NCBI GenBank assembly: GCA_964489425.1
Contig: CAZAYP010000074.1
Span: forward strand, 1 to 25,052
Source of the DNA: CAZAYP01 sp964489425 [NCBI: uncultured Verrucomicrobiota bacterium]
Lineage (GTDB): Bacteria; Verrucomicrobiota; Kiritimatiellia; RZYC01
Length of the DNA stretch: 25,052 nt
Direction of reading: 5' to 3'
The notes below the pieces were generated by a model. The model saw nothing but the letters and a program-made list of their open reading frames with translations. It was not told the DNA's origin and ran no database searches. How positions within the stretch are numbered: position 1 is the first letter of the stretch; every line of letters begins with the position of its first letter. Position numbers and translations under genes: made by a program. Below are positions 1 to 8,292 of the stretch, in pieces.

Positions 1-848
1 GACCAACGCGGCCGGTCCCTGGGGGCCGTGACGCAACGGGGGTTACAGCGGCGGCAGGGTGGTGGCCACCCGTAGGGCGACGGGGAAAACGGCGCTAGAA
101 AACAGGCCGGACCCTCAGGGCCGGACTCGCGCCGTTTTCCATTGAGCCGCCGGGCGTTGTCCCACTGCGGGTTGCCCCCTTGGGTGTGGTCCTTTGAAAG
201 GGGGAATCCGGCAAGGGGGTTGCCCAAGGGGGAAAACTGAAGGGGGAAAACGCCTGGCCGGGGCGGGCCGCCGCTTACATCCCCGTCTGCGGGGCTTGGG
301 GCAGCCTTGCGCGGAGCCTGCCACGGCCGCCGGCGCCATAGCAGCCGCAGTGCCGGGTTCCTGGCTGGCGCATCTTTTTGCCCAGCAAAAAGTGTGCGTG
401 AGCCGGCATAACGGCCGGCACAGGGACGTGACGGCCGGCCCGGCGAACGGACAGCCAGGGTTCCGGCACGAAGGGTGCGGCGCCGAGCGTGCCGTGGGCG
501 GCGGAGCGCTACCTTGAATCCCAAGGGCTGCGCAACGCGGAACACCGTGTCCCCTGGGGTTGCCTGTGCCGGCGACCGGCCAGGGAGCCGGCGGGGTCTG
601 GCGAGGCGCGGCTCAGCGCCGATGCGCTGCCCTGAGCGGCGATTTGGCATGAACCGGCCGGCACAGCGGGTTCAGCGGGCTGGAAACGCAGATACGAGCA
701 TTGGTATGGATTTGGACCAGCGCCTCGCCACGGGCCTGCAAATGGCCTTCCTGAGCCTTGTAGAGGGCAAACCCGCAACTTTCTGCTGGTTGGCCAACCG
801 CGCGGCGGACTGGATGGCTGGGCGCTGCCAGACGTCCATCCATCCCGC
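1..848. other. No confident gene; GC-rich tail of mobile element
   Basis: No reading frame here has recognisable domains, a good ribosome binding site and protein-like composition together. Frames on both strands stay open because of high GC content and are Pro/Arg/Gly/Ala-rich, as expected for non-coding GC-rich DNA. A frame on the minus strand (613-873) overlaps the end of the polymerase gene and could be a small downstream gene, but nothing supports it. One perfect hairpin is visible: arms 374-381 and 385-392 (CTTTTTGC / GCAAAAAG) with a 3-nt loop. It is too AT-rich in the stem to be called an intrinsic terminator with confidence. Confidence 0.5.
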
Positions 849-3800
849 CTATTTGTCCCCCCATGTTCCACACTGTTTCACCTCAACCTCGATTGGAACA
901 TTGGGGAACAGCCTGGCCATGGCGGAACACATGGTTGACCGGACCAACTCCGCAACCTGCCCAGCCACGGCAACCGGAGTCTCGACGATAATCTCGTCAT
1001 GGACCGTTGAAACCAGACGGGCTTTGGCCGGCAACGACCGGGCCAGCGTGACCAGCGCGCATTTCAAGCCGTCAGCGCAGCCACCCTGGACCGGGGTGTT
1101 GAGCATGGCGGCAAACCGATGCCATTCCTTGCCGGGCCCCTGTGGCAGCAGTCGGCGGCGGCCGGATACAGTCCGCACCTCGGTGGCGGTCGTGGCGGTG
1201 GCATGGCAATTCCGGTGCCAGACGCGCAATCCAGAGTAGGCATCAAAAAACCGTTGATGAATGCGCCGGGCCTGCTCTTGGGATAGGGTAACGCCGTAGT
1301 TGGTGCGCGCATATTTGATCAACCCGCCGGGGCTTTGTCCGTACAGCAGACCAAAGTTGACGGCCTTGGCCAGTTGGCGGTCGTCCTTGGTGACTTCGGC
1401 CAGAGGTTTGTTCAGCACCAGGGCGGCGGTCTGGCGGTGGAGATCGTCGCCGCGCTGGTAGGCTTCGATCATGCGCGGCTCGTTGGCAATGGCGGCGGCG
1501 GCTCTCAACTCGATCTGGGAGTAGTCGGCCACGACCAAGCAATGGCCGGCCGGCGCAACGAAACAGGATCGCAGGGCCCCGCGGCCGATATTCTGAAGGT
1601 TGGGTTCCTTGGACGAGAACCGGCCGGTGTCCGTGCCTGTTGGCTCGAATCGAGCATGGATACGGCCATCCCGGGCAATCATGGTGGCCAGTTTCCGGGC
1701 TTGTTCCATGACTTTCTGCGCCTTGCGGAACGTCAGAATGTGAGGAATGAACCGAGTATCATCCAGCAGTAAAAGGGCCTCCTCGCTCGTGCCATCAGCC
1801 AATAGACCAGCCTCGTTTAAGGCGGCTTTCAACTGCGGGGCCGATGCCGGGTTCAGGTCGGGGTTATTGAAGATGGTTTGGATTTGCTCTTTGGCAGCGA
1901 TCACGCTGGTTTCGGCTTCGGCCAGTACTTGATTGAGGCGGCCGCGATCCATCGTGACTCCATTGGCCTCCATGGCAACAACATGGGGGAGCAGCGACAT
2001 CTCAAGGGCGTAAACCGAGGCAAGATCGGCCTGTTCAAGCTCGGTCATCAGGGCTGCGTTGGCCTGGTGGAGATACCGAACATCGTTGGCGGCGTATTGA
2101 AGTTGGTCTTCGGTAAGCAGCATGCCGCCCCAGTCAGATTGGGCCTGATCTTTCGGCAAGTCGATGTTGCAGAAGCGTTGGATCACGGCATCCAGTCCGT
2201 TTGGCAGACCGCTGCCAGCGGTCAGCAGGCGGCTGGCGGTCATGGTGTCGGCCAGGTTGGCCAGGATAAGGCCGCATTTAACGCGGAGCCACAGGGCGTC
2301 AAACTTGATATTGTGGCCGAGAACCTGGTTGGCGGCCAAAACATCGGCCAGGGGGCCGAGATCGTACCCGATGGAGCGCAGGTCCAGAATCCATGGTACG
2401 GCGCCGGGGATAGCCAGGGAAAGCAGCCGAATATCGCCGTCCCAAGGGTTCAACCCGCCTCGCTGGCCGTATGTTTCAATATCCAGCACAATGGGTTGAG
2501 CGCTGGCAGCCAGTTGGTCGGCTATGGCCGGAAGGTCGGCCGGGGCACAAACCAGGGTGTGCCCCGGCAACGCAATATGCGCAATATACGCAATATTTTT
2601 CAGCTCTATATCAGATTTCGATATTTCAATTCCATTCCCAATCTTGGATTTGGATTCATCATTTTCCGTACGTGGGGTAGGAGGAATATTGCGTATATTG
2701 CGTATATTGCGCTCGTCGGGCGTGAATAACTGGTCGAGGATGTCCTGCCGTTTGTCTCCCGGTGTTTCGTCCTCCTGGGGAATGAATTGGAAAGTGTGGA
2801 ATCGTGTTTGCTTGGCGGTGGCGTTGCGCAACATGCGGATGCCCCCGAGGATGCGGCCGGCAAACTTCGTAATCAGCTTGGAAAAAGTGACCTGGCCGCT
2901 GCGGGCCGTCAAATCCATCCAGCTGAACAGACCGTCCCCCTCCTCCTTGAGCAGGTCCATGATCCGGTCTTTCCGCACCCACTCCGTGCCAAACTTTTCA
3001 TGGGCCAGGGCGAACAAGGTCTTCATGTTGGCCGTCTGCTGATCGCCGTCAATGTCACAGGTTTCGTCCTGAACCGGCATGCAGGGATCGCCAAGACGAG
3101 CATGGACGAGAATGCCGCCAACCACCTTGGCCCAGATGGGGAAACTGGTGAAGGGCGTCGGCCCTGGCGGGCGGCCGGCCTGATCCCAGGAGTTCACCAG
3201 GGCCGCAAGCGTGGATACAAACAAGCCCCGATGCTGATGCAGCCACCCGTGAAGGTCGGGATTGCGGAACCGGCGGGCATTGGCGTCTTCTTCTTCATAA
3301 TGGAACAGAATCGGGCGGCAGCGATTGGCAAAGTCCGGGGTATAGGTGAGGCCCGTGTTGGCAGAGAGGCTGAGTTCGAGTTCGTTGGGAATCGTGACCT
3401 CGTCGTTCACGCCCAGAATCCGGTCCGTCCACATTTCGGCGGTGACAAGGCCCTCGAACGTGGCGTTGGCGATGTGCCCGCGGCAATTGGACCAGTGGAT
3501 CCGCCGCCGGCCGGACATCAAGGCCGCAGTGACCTTCTTGCGGGTTTCCGCCACGTCCGAATCAAGCGGCGGGTCTTCACTGGTCCGGCCCTCGTACAAT
3601 ATGGACGTCAGGTTGGCGCAGTAATCTTTGCCGGCGCGTTCGCGATTGGCTTTGTAGAGCCAGACCGGCGTGCGGGCGTTCCACCGTGGGAAAAGCCCTT
3701 TGCAGAACGGCGTGATGAATGCGGCCAGCGCATGAATCAGGCTTTGCGCATCGTGAAAGCAAAACTCGGAAAACAGGGTGCGGAGCAGTTCCCGCGCGTC

Positions 3801-5285
3801 CGACAAATCCATTGGCGTGATCTTGGGCGCGTCTGGATTGAGATAGGTGCAGCATTCAGGATCGTAGCCGGGCCGGGGATAAACCAAGGCCCCATTGGGC
3901 TTCAGGATGGGCACCGGGACGTCTAGGATGCGGTCGACCCGAGGCAAGCAGCGCCGGAACTGGGGAGAGGACAGGAGGATTTCAGCCTGGCTCTTGTCCA
4001 TGGAGACCGACATGAACTGTAGATTTTTCGCCTCGTCTTGGACCAGTTGTCCAATATCGGCAAACTTCTCAATCAAGGTGATGGCGCGCGCCGGCTTGAT
4101 CGGCGCAAACCCCAGAAACGCCTGTTTGTCCCGCAAGTGTACCGTGCTGACCTCAACCGGAACGCCGTGGCGCAGGAACAGGCCATCAGCATGATGAACC
4201 CCGTTCATGATGCCGCCGGCATCCGCGGCAAATTCAGAGTCGGAGCGGCCGGGAGACGGCAGCAGCACACGCGGCCGGCCGTCCGCTGATCGCTGGCCCT
4301 CACTCCATACACGGGATTGTGCGCAGTGGCGGTCCACGATGCCATGCGACTGTGTTTCGGCCCATGCCAGGAAGTCCTCGAGTTTCTTTTCGCCGTGCGA
4401 TGTGTGCAGGCATTTGAAACCGGGAAAGCGCCGATTGCGCGGAAAGAAAATAACCGTCCCGGAATCATCCACCTTGTCATGGCCTTTATCCTGAGTGTGC
4501 AACTCATGCCAGGGACAGCGGATCGAGTGTTTGTTTTCGTCAGCGTCCAGCAGCGCGCCGTAAACGCCCAGTTCCTTGGCCAGCGCCACGATATCGAGCG
4601 AGGACAGGTCGCCATTGAAGCGGACCCACCAGGAGGCGGCCTTGCGTTTCTTTGGCCGTGGCTCCTCGGCGTCAGCCTTGAGCTTGAACGGAAATAGCTT
4701 TTGGATAAGCGCCCACGGCACAACGGGAATCGCGCCGGTACGCAACCAGGTATATTGATGGCCGGTCTTGTGGCGCGATGGGGCCAACACGATGTTGCCG
4801 CCCAGGAATATCTCGAATCCAACCTTATCCGTGAGCATGCCCTTCAGCTTTTGTTCTTTGCCCACGGCATCGATAACGGCATCGGGCACGTCTTCGCAGA
4901 GCAGGTGATAATGCAGTCCGCCGGCGGTGCGCTCGCAGGGAACAGCCCGGAAATCCTCACAAGCCTCATCCCAAGCCATTACGCTGGCGCCTTTGTCAGG
5001 CTTCGAGTCCAGGTCAATGGTCAGTTCGGGCAGGTGGTTGACCTTCCCAAGATTGTAGCGGTGCCCGTTGCCAAAATGCTTTTCGAGAAAAGCCGCGGTG
5101 ACGTCCGCCGTGCCGAGACGTTTCCAGCCTTTCAGCAACGGCCGTTTGCCGCGCTCCTGCTCGGACCCGTTATCCGGGCCATAGAGCGGGTGCAGGGTCC
5201 AACCGAGTTTGTCCCGGTAAAACTGGGCGGCTTCCAGCATGCCCAGCGCGTTGATGTTGTCGGGTATGTTTTTATTGGTTTCCAT
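849..5285 (-). CDS. Primase / helicase-like / family A DNA polymerase fusion replicase
   Basis: This 1478-aa protein appears to be a multi-module replicase of a mobile element. The N-terminus (about 1-200) is an archaeo-eukaryotic Prim-Pol domain: acidic motif LTIDLDS, GGLHYHL, then GFEIFLGG followed by VLAPSRH, with Glu where many relatives have Asp. A CHC2-like zinc site follows (about 248-302: CPWH, then CLHTSH). The middle (about 340-870) resembles phage primase-associated AAA ATPases, with a degenerate P-loop RERAGKDY near 546. After a low-complexity linker comes a 3'-5' exonuclease (LDIETYG near 931, GHNIKFDA, YAANDVRYL), then DNA polymerase A with motif A DYSQIELR (about 1250), motif B RQLAKAVNFGLLYG and motif C VHDEIIVE (about 1425). 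All catalytic carboxylates of exonuclease and polymerase are present. The ATG start is preceded by a G-rich Shine-Dalgarno-like stretch. Fusing all these in one chain is unusual; the two halves could once have been separate genes. Confidence 0.9.
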   Translation of the reverse strand: METNKNIPDNINALGMLEAAQFYRDKLGWTLHPLYGPDNGSEQERGKRPLLKGWKRLGTADVTAAFLEKHFGNGHRYNLGKVNHLPELTIDLDSKPDKGASVMAWDEACEDFRAVPCERTAGGLHYHLLCEDVPDAVIDAVGKEQKLKGMLTDKVGFEIFLGGNIVLAPSRHKTGHQYTWLRTGAIPVVPWALIQKLFPFKLKADAEEPRPKKRKAASWWVRFNGDLSSLDIVALAKELGVYGALLDADENKHSIRCPWHELHTQDKGHDKVDDSGTVIFFPRNRRFPGFKCLHTSHGEKKLEDFLAWAETQSHGIVDRHCAQSRVWSEGQRSADGRPRVLLPSPGRSDSEFAADAGGIMNGVHHADGLFLRHGVPVEVSTVHLRDKQAFLGFAPIKPARAITLIEKFADIGQLVQDEAKNLQFMSVSMDKSQAEILLSSPQFRRCLPRVDRILDVPVPILKPNGALVYPRPGYDPECCTYLNPDAPKITPMDLSDARELLRTLFSEFCFHDAQSLIHALAAFITPFCKGLFPRWNARTPVWLYKANRERAGKDYCANLTSILYEGRTSEDPPLDSDVAETRKKVTAALMSGRRRIHWSNCRGHIANATFEGLVTAEMWTDRILGVNDEVTIPNELELSLSANTGLTYTPDFANRCRPILFHYEEEDANARRFRNPDLHGWLHQHRGLFVSTLAALVNSWDQAGRPPGPTPFTSFPIWAKVVGGILVHARLGDPCMPVQDETCDIDGDQQTANMKTLFALAHEKFGTEWVRKDRIMDLLKEEGDGLFSWMDLTARSGQVTFSKLITKFAGRILGGIRMLRNATAKQTRFHTFQFIPQEDETPGDKRQDILDQLFTPDERNIRNIRNIPPTPRTENDESKSKIGNGIEISKSDIELKNIAYIAHIALPGHTLVCAPADLPAIADQLAASAQPIVLDIETYGQRGGLNPWDGDIRLLSLAIPGAVPWILDLRSIGYDLGPLADVLAANQVLGHNIKFDALWLRVKCGLILANLADTMTASRLLTAGSGLPNGLDAVIQRFCNIDLPKDQAQSDWGGMLLTEDQLQYAANDVRYLHQANAALMTELEQADLASVYALEMSLLPHVVAMEANGVTMDRGRLNQVLAEAETSVIAAKEQIQTIFNNPDLNPASAPQLKAALNEAGLLADGTSEEALLLLDDTRFIPHILTFRKAQKVMEQARKLATMIARDGRIHARFEPTGTDTGRFSSKEPNLQNIGRGALRSCFVAPAGHCLVVADYSQIELRAAAAIANEPRMIEAYQRGDDLHRQTAALVLNKPLAEVTKDDRQLAKAVNFGLLYGQSPGGLIKYARTNYGVTLSQEQARRIHQRFFDAYSGLRVWHRNCHATATTATEVRTVSGRRRLLPQGPGKEWHRFAAMLNTPVQGGCADGLKCALVTLARSLPAKARLVSTVHDEIIVETPVAVAGQVAELVRSTMCSAMARLFPNVPIEVEVKQCGTWGDK
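2572..2710. repeat. Inverted array of 9-bp units inside the replicase linker
   Basis: Two arms of 26 bp (2572-2597 and 2685-2710) are inverted copies with 25 of 26 bases matching. Each arm is about three tandem 9-bp units of the type GCAATATAC. They are separated by 87 bp of AT-rich sequence and fall in frame within the polymerase fusion, where they encode the low-complexity pieces RNIRNIRNI and KNIAYIAHIA. The position is exactly between the primase/helicase half and the exonuclease/polymerase half. The arrangement looks like an origin or protein-binding array that is now translated. A mobile repeat inserted in frame is the main alternative. Confidence 0.8.
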
Positions 5286-5392
5286 GGACGGCCCCCTGGT
5301 CCTTGGGATTACGAATGGCAGAAGTCATACTCCTTGATGGTGAAGCCAGCACCCGACCCCATGGCCGGGTGCGTGGCATAGGATGGGCGCTC

Positions 5393-5719
5393 TCATGAGG
5401 CGCCACCCGCGCCGTTGTGCTGCGCTGGCGGGCCCTGGAGGATCAACCGCTCGACTTCAACCGACGAGAACCCACAGGCGCGCACCCGCCCAGGCAGGAT
5501 GCGCTTGGTCAGCAGGCCCTGCTTCGCCCACTTGTCCACGGCGCGCAGGCTGATCGACAGTCGCCGGGCCACCTCGTGGCGCCGGAGCATGCGGACCTCT
5601 TTGGATGGTGATGGGGCATCCTCGCCAATCAGCCCCTGCTCGCGCAGCAGGGCCAGCCGGTCTTTCCGGTTCAGTTGTTGCAGGGCCATTCGGGCCATGG
5701 ATAAACGGGTGTCGTTCAT
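5393..5719 (-). CDS. MerR/excisionase-type helix-turn-helix protein
   Basis: This 108-aa protein carries a HTH_17-like DNA-binding domain in its second half: a helix pair RRHEVARRLSISLRAVDKWAKQG, a wing LLTKRILPGRVRACGF and the closing helix SSVEVERLI. Domains of this kind are found in phage and plasmid excisionases (Xis, AlpA) and small regulators. The ATG has a strong GGAGG Shine-Dalgarno sequence 5 nt upstream. It lies 9 nt after the gene at 5729-5944 and about 107 nt before the replicase, on the same strand, so the three are probably one early transcript. With an integrase in the same element, an excisionase or replication-control role is likely, but the sequence alone does not decide between them. 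Confidence 0.75.
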   Translation of the reverse strand: MNDTRLSMARMALQQLNRKDRLALLREQGLIGEDAPSPSKEVRMLRRHEVARRLSISLRAVDKWAKQGLLTKRILPGRVRACGFSSVEVERLILQGPPAQHNGAGGAS

Positions 5720-5728
5720 GATGGCCTC

Positions 5729-5944
5729 CTACTCGAACAGCTCTTGCTCGGGCCTGTTGAGCGCACGGCCCAACGCCATCTTCTGCGCGGCGCTGGGGAT
5801 CATCCGCCCAGTGATGATTCGGGTGATGGCCAGCTCGGAGAGCGCGTCCTCCGCAGCCAGGTGTTGGTTGGCCAGATCGGCCACCTGGTAGTTCTTCAGA
5901 CCGGCGTCCACGATCGCCAGTTTCAGCCGCTTATTGTACCGCAT
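5729..5944 (-). CDS. Small XRE-like helix-turn-helix regulator
   Basis: This 71-aa protein reads like a compact Cro/XRE-type DNA-binding domain: LKLAIVDAGLKNYQVADLAN (first helices), LSELAITRIITGRMIPSAAQKMALGRAL (recognition region and following helix) and the end RPEQELFE, a common end of XRE phage regulators. The ATG follows a strong AAAGGAG site 8 nt upstream. It is the first gene downstream of the 6012-6130 control region, which contains an ordered array of short repeats, so it is a reasonable candidate to bind there and control its own transcription together with the HTH and replicase genes downstream. An insertion (about NQHLAAEDA) between the first helices is slightly unusual for the family. 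Confidence 0.7.
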   Translation of the reverse strand: MRYNKRLKLAIVDAGLKNYQVADLANQHLAAEDALSELAITRIITGRMIPSAAQKMALGRALNRPEQELFE

Positions 5945-6275
5945 ACAACCTGCTCCTTTCTTCGCGTGTTCCGGGGTCCCGCGGCCAGGCGAGATTTTCC
6001 CGTTGGAGCAGTTATATCACGGTTTTTCGATCTACAATTAAATCGTCTCCCGGGCGTGAAACACCCTGAAACGTGTGCAATGCCGGGCATGTTCGTGCAT
6101 GTTCATAAATGTTCGGAATGTTGCACGGGCTTGCACAAAAAACATGAGAAAAAGTGTATTTATTCCTTGACGCACTTTTGCCGATTGCGCACGCCGGGCA
6201 GATTGGCGGGCTTTCTGGTGGTCTGGGATGGCTCCCCAGCATCAGCTGGTGTGCATGCACACCACGCGGAGACGA
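5945..6275. promoter_or_regulatory. Early control region with helically phased ATGTTC repeats
   Basis: This non-coding stretch lies upstream of the small XRE-like regulator. Four ATGTT-containing repeats start at 6089, 6099, 6109 and 6118 (ATGTTC three times, then ATGTTG), spaced 10, 10 and 9 bp, so they lie on one face of the helix. The sequences TGTGCAA (6074-6080) and TTGCACA (about 6131-6137) frame the array as an inverted pair. A possible minus-strand promoter has a TATAAC box near 6012-6017 with TTGTAG 15-16 bp upstream. Operator function is inferred from the layout. Confidence 0.5.
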
Positions 6276-6563
6276 TCAAAACACCTTGGCAACACGCTTC
6301 CGCGTCCCACCCAGGCGGTAAATCGAGGTCAGCAGCAGGTCGACACTGACGCTCGAATCTCCACACTCCATCTTGGCCACGCGCGATTGGCTGGTGCGCA
6401 GGCGGGACGCCAATGTAGATTGGGTCAAATGTCGCTGTTGGCGCAGCTTCTTCAGATAGGCGCCCAGGGCCAGCTTGGTTTCAATGTATTCAACATCAGC
6501 ATCCGACAACTGCAGGAAATCCTGTGCGCTGCCTTCTACCCATCCGGCTTTCAGCTTCTTCAT
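6276..6563 (-). CDS. HigA-like antitoxin with XRE HTH domain
   Basis: This 95-aa protein has a C-terminal XRE helix-turn-helix: LGAYLKKLRQQRHLTQSTLASRLRTSQSRVAKMECG (about 46-81), followed by a helix with SVDLLLTSIYRLGGTRKRV. The N-terminal 40 residues are the likely toxin-binding part. I start it at the ATG at 6563, which overlaps the toxin stop codon as ATGA and has GAGGAG about 9 nt upstream; an upstream in-frame start lies inside the toxin gene. Toxin-first order, overlap and partner type match HigBA-like toxin-antitoxin modules, in which the antitoxin binds the toxin and represses the operon. The palindrome in the promoter upstream of the toxin is its expected operator. Confidence 0.85.
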   Translation of the reverse strand: MKKLKAGWVEGSAQDFLQLSDADVEYIETKLALGAYLKKLRQQRHLTQSTLASRLRTSQSRVAKMECGDSSVSVDLLLTSIYRLGGTRKRVAKVF

Positions 6564-6892
6564 GGCCTGTTCTCCTCGTACGACCGCAATCGTCGGCGGC
6601 AATTTTCTAGGACATCCTGGGGCGTTGCCCTGGTTTTCTTTTCAAAGACTTCCAAAATCACGACTGCGTCGGGATCGAGCCGGCACACCAAACGCCAAAT
6701 GCGATCACGATCAACCACACGCAGTTCATGGCAGCGCGGACCAATCACGGGCATGGGCCGCGCATGCGGCAAGCTCAACAGCTCGCCAGCCTGCAGCCGG
6801 CGCAGCAAGTAGCCCATTTCGCGCCGCGCTTCCATGCTCATGGGCGGCGTCTTCACTTCACCATGCAGCCAACGCAGGGGCTTGTCTTTCAT
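6560..6892 (-). CDS. HigB/RelE-like toxin (phage Gp49 type)
   Basis: This 110-aa protein matches the phage-derived Gp49-like/HigB branch of the RelE toxin superfamily: RWLHGEVKTPPMSMEARREMGYLLRRLQAGE, then the core PVIGPRCHELRVVDRDRIWRLVCRLDPDAVVILEVFEKKTRATP and a C-terminal helix with Arg residues. Members are ribosome-dependent or free mRNA interferases; basic residues in the RVxDRDRIWRL strand and the FEKKTRATP segment are typical. It precedes and overlaps its antitoxin. The promoter and operator sit only 12-40 nt upstream of its ATG. Such modules stabilise integrated elements, which fits its place next to the integrase. Confidence 0.85.
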   Translation of the reverse strand: MKDKPLRWLHGEVKTPPMSMEARREMGYLLRRLQAGELLSLPHARPMPVIGPRCHELRVVDRDRIWRLVCRLDPDAVVILEVFEKKTRATPQDVLENCRRRLRSYEENRP

Positions 6893-6903
6893 ATTCCACC
6901 ATT

Positions 6904-6932
6904 ACTATATGTCAGTTCTGACATATTGTCAA
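6904..6932 (-). promoter_or_regulatory. Consensus promoter with palindromic operator for the toxin-antitoxin genes
   Basis: On the minus strand a perfect -35 box TTGACA (6927-6932) and a TATAGT -10 box (6904-6909) are separated by exactly 17 bp. The spacer is largely a palindrome, ATATGTCAG-TT-CTGACATAT on the plus strand (6907-6926, 9-bp arms), which also overlaps the -10 box. A repressor bound here would block RNA polymerase directly. Autoregulation by the HigA-like antitoxin is inferred from family behaviour. Confidence 0.85.
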
Positions 6933-6939
6933 GAGGGCC

Positions 6940-8223
6940 TCAACTATTTGCCAGCGCCAGCAACTGCGCCTTTGTGCTGCCCGCTGTTTTGGGGGTCAGC
7001 TTGCCGGCCATTACGCGAAGGAAATCCCGAACCCAACCCGGCACGGGTTCCCGGGTCGGCGGCAGCGCCTTGGTCTCATCATCATTCAGAATGCCCGGCA
7101 GAGCCTCTACAGCGGCCTTGGCGTCGTGCTCGCTGGCATGGCTGTACAACTGGGTCATCTGAACGTTGGAGTGGCCCACGAGGCTTTCGACCGTTTGCAG
7201 GGCTACGCCCGCGGCGCGGCAGAGTGAAACAAAGCTGGACCGCAAACTGTGAAATCCCCGTATGGATGCGGCTTTGGTGCGGCCGGGCAATTGCATCTTG
7301 GTTTGGATGCCGGCCTGCTCGAACAGTTTTTGGACCCGATCCGTCACATAGGTCGAATGCCGCATGTAGTCAGTGGCCATACGCGGGAGTACATACTCGC
7401 CGCGAGCGTTTGGTGGGATTTCTTCAAGCAGCGCGCGCAATTCGCGGTGCAACGGAATCTTCACCGGGTCCGGCTTTCTCCTGGCCGTCTTGGCTGGCAC
7501 GCGCCGGATCAGGTTGCGTTCGAGATCCACCTCGGACCATTTGAGCGTGCAACAGTCTTTCAGGCGCAGGCCGGTATACAGGCCCAGCCCCAAAAGCTGG
7601 CGTACGTCACCCGTCGCAGCCGCGCAAACAGCCCGCAGTTCACTCAGGCTCAAATCCTGTCGATGCACAGGCGTTGCGGATTTGTGTTTGATGTCCAACC
7701 ATGGATTCACTTTAAGGCCGACTGGTTTTTCAAGCGTCCGCCATAGCAGATTGAAAAACGAGACATACTTGTTGAACGTGCCGGCGCTGACCCTGCCGGC
7801 CAGCCACGCGGCAAACTCACGGGCGTGCTCCGCCGTGACGGAATTGATCGTTTTTATCGCAGGCGCGTGCCCAGCGAGCCACAAGCAAAACTTATTCCAT
7901 TGTATCTCGTACTGCTCCAGTGTGCTTGGTCCCGCATCTGGACGCTCTGGCGCCCGACGATACTCCGGGAAGACACTGGCAAGGGACATCCCGGGCATCG
8001 CGTCTTCGCGAGCTGTGGTTGCATCCGCCAGGCGGCGGGCAGCCACAGCGGCGGCGTCCTCGATGATCGCAAGAGTATACGGACGCATGATCTCCTTGCG
8101 TCGCTCATCGGCTTCTTTTTTGCTGGCTGTCTGAAGTGATTGGTCAATCCGGCGGCCATCCACCTGGTATTTCAGCCACCAAACATTGCCCCGCCGGTAT
8201 AGGGTTCCGGTTCTTGGTTTCAT
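6940..8223 (-). CDS. Tyrosine recombinase / integrase
   Basis: This 427-aa site-specific recombinase has an N-terminal basic region (RRGNVWWLKYQVDGRR), a core-binding SAM-like domain (about 100-190, with TLEQYEIQWNKFCLWL and FNKYVSFFNLLWRTL) and a catalytic domain with the family residues: Arg in YTGLRLKDC, the HxxR box in GFHSLRSSF, His in LVGHSNVQ and the Tyr nucleophile in TQLYSH. The ATG follows an AGGGCAGGGAC stretch. The gene starts 100 bp from a truncated tRNA-Tyr and points away from it, so it most likely catalysed integration into that tRNA gene. A C-terminal tail of about 50 residues after the catalytic Tyr is longer than in minimal integrases. Confidence 0.95.
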   Translation of the reverse strand: MKPRTGTLYRRGNVWWLKYQVDGRRIDQSLQTASKKEADERRKEIMRPYTLAIIEDAAAVAARRLADATTAREDAMPGMSLASVFPEYRRAPERPDAGPSTLEQYEIQWNKFCLWLAGHAPAIKTINSVTAEHAREFAAWLAGRVSAGTFNKYVSFFNLLWRTLEKPVGLKVNPWLDIKHKSATPVHRQDLSLSELRAVCAAATGDVRQLLGLGLYTGLRLKDCCTLKWSEVDLERNLIRRVPAKTARRKPDPVKIPLHRELRALLEEIPPNARGEYVLPRMATDYMRHSTYVTDRVQKLFEQAGIQTKMQLPGRTKAASIRGFHSLRSSFVSLCRAAGVALQTVESLVGHSNVQMTQLYSHASEHDAKAAVEALPGILNDDETKALPPTREPVPGWVRDFLRVMAGKLTPKTAGSTKAQLLALANS

Positions 8224-8264
8224 GTCCCTGCCCTTTCGTGCGCTTCATTGCTTTCTACGCACCA

Positions 8265-8292
8265 ATAATAGGTACAATATGGGTACAATCAA
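8265..8292 (-). promoter_or_regulatory. Probable integrase promoter with two operator-like repeats
   Basis: On the minus strand TTGATT (8287-8292) and TATTAT (8265-8270) are 16 bp apart and lie upstream of the integrase start. Two direct copies of GGTACAAT (8271-8278 and 8282-8289), 11 bp apart, fill the spacer. Next to them is an inverted pair ACAATATGG / CCATATTGT (8274-8282 and 8294-8302). These could be integrase or excisionase arm sites as well as repressor sites. Confidence 0.5.

Noticed and set aside
475-1239. Plus-strand frame overlapping the polymerase C-terminus
   Set aside because: From 849 on it is antisense to conserved polymerase motifs; the amino-acid composition (Arg, Pro, Ala, Ser) is random-like.
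2787-3926. Long plus-strand open frame of 379 codons inside the replicase region
   Set aside because: The opposite frame encodes conserved primase/ATPase sequence; the plus-strand frame has no motifs and only stays open because of GC-rich codon positions.
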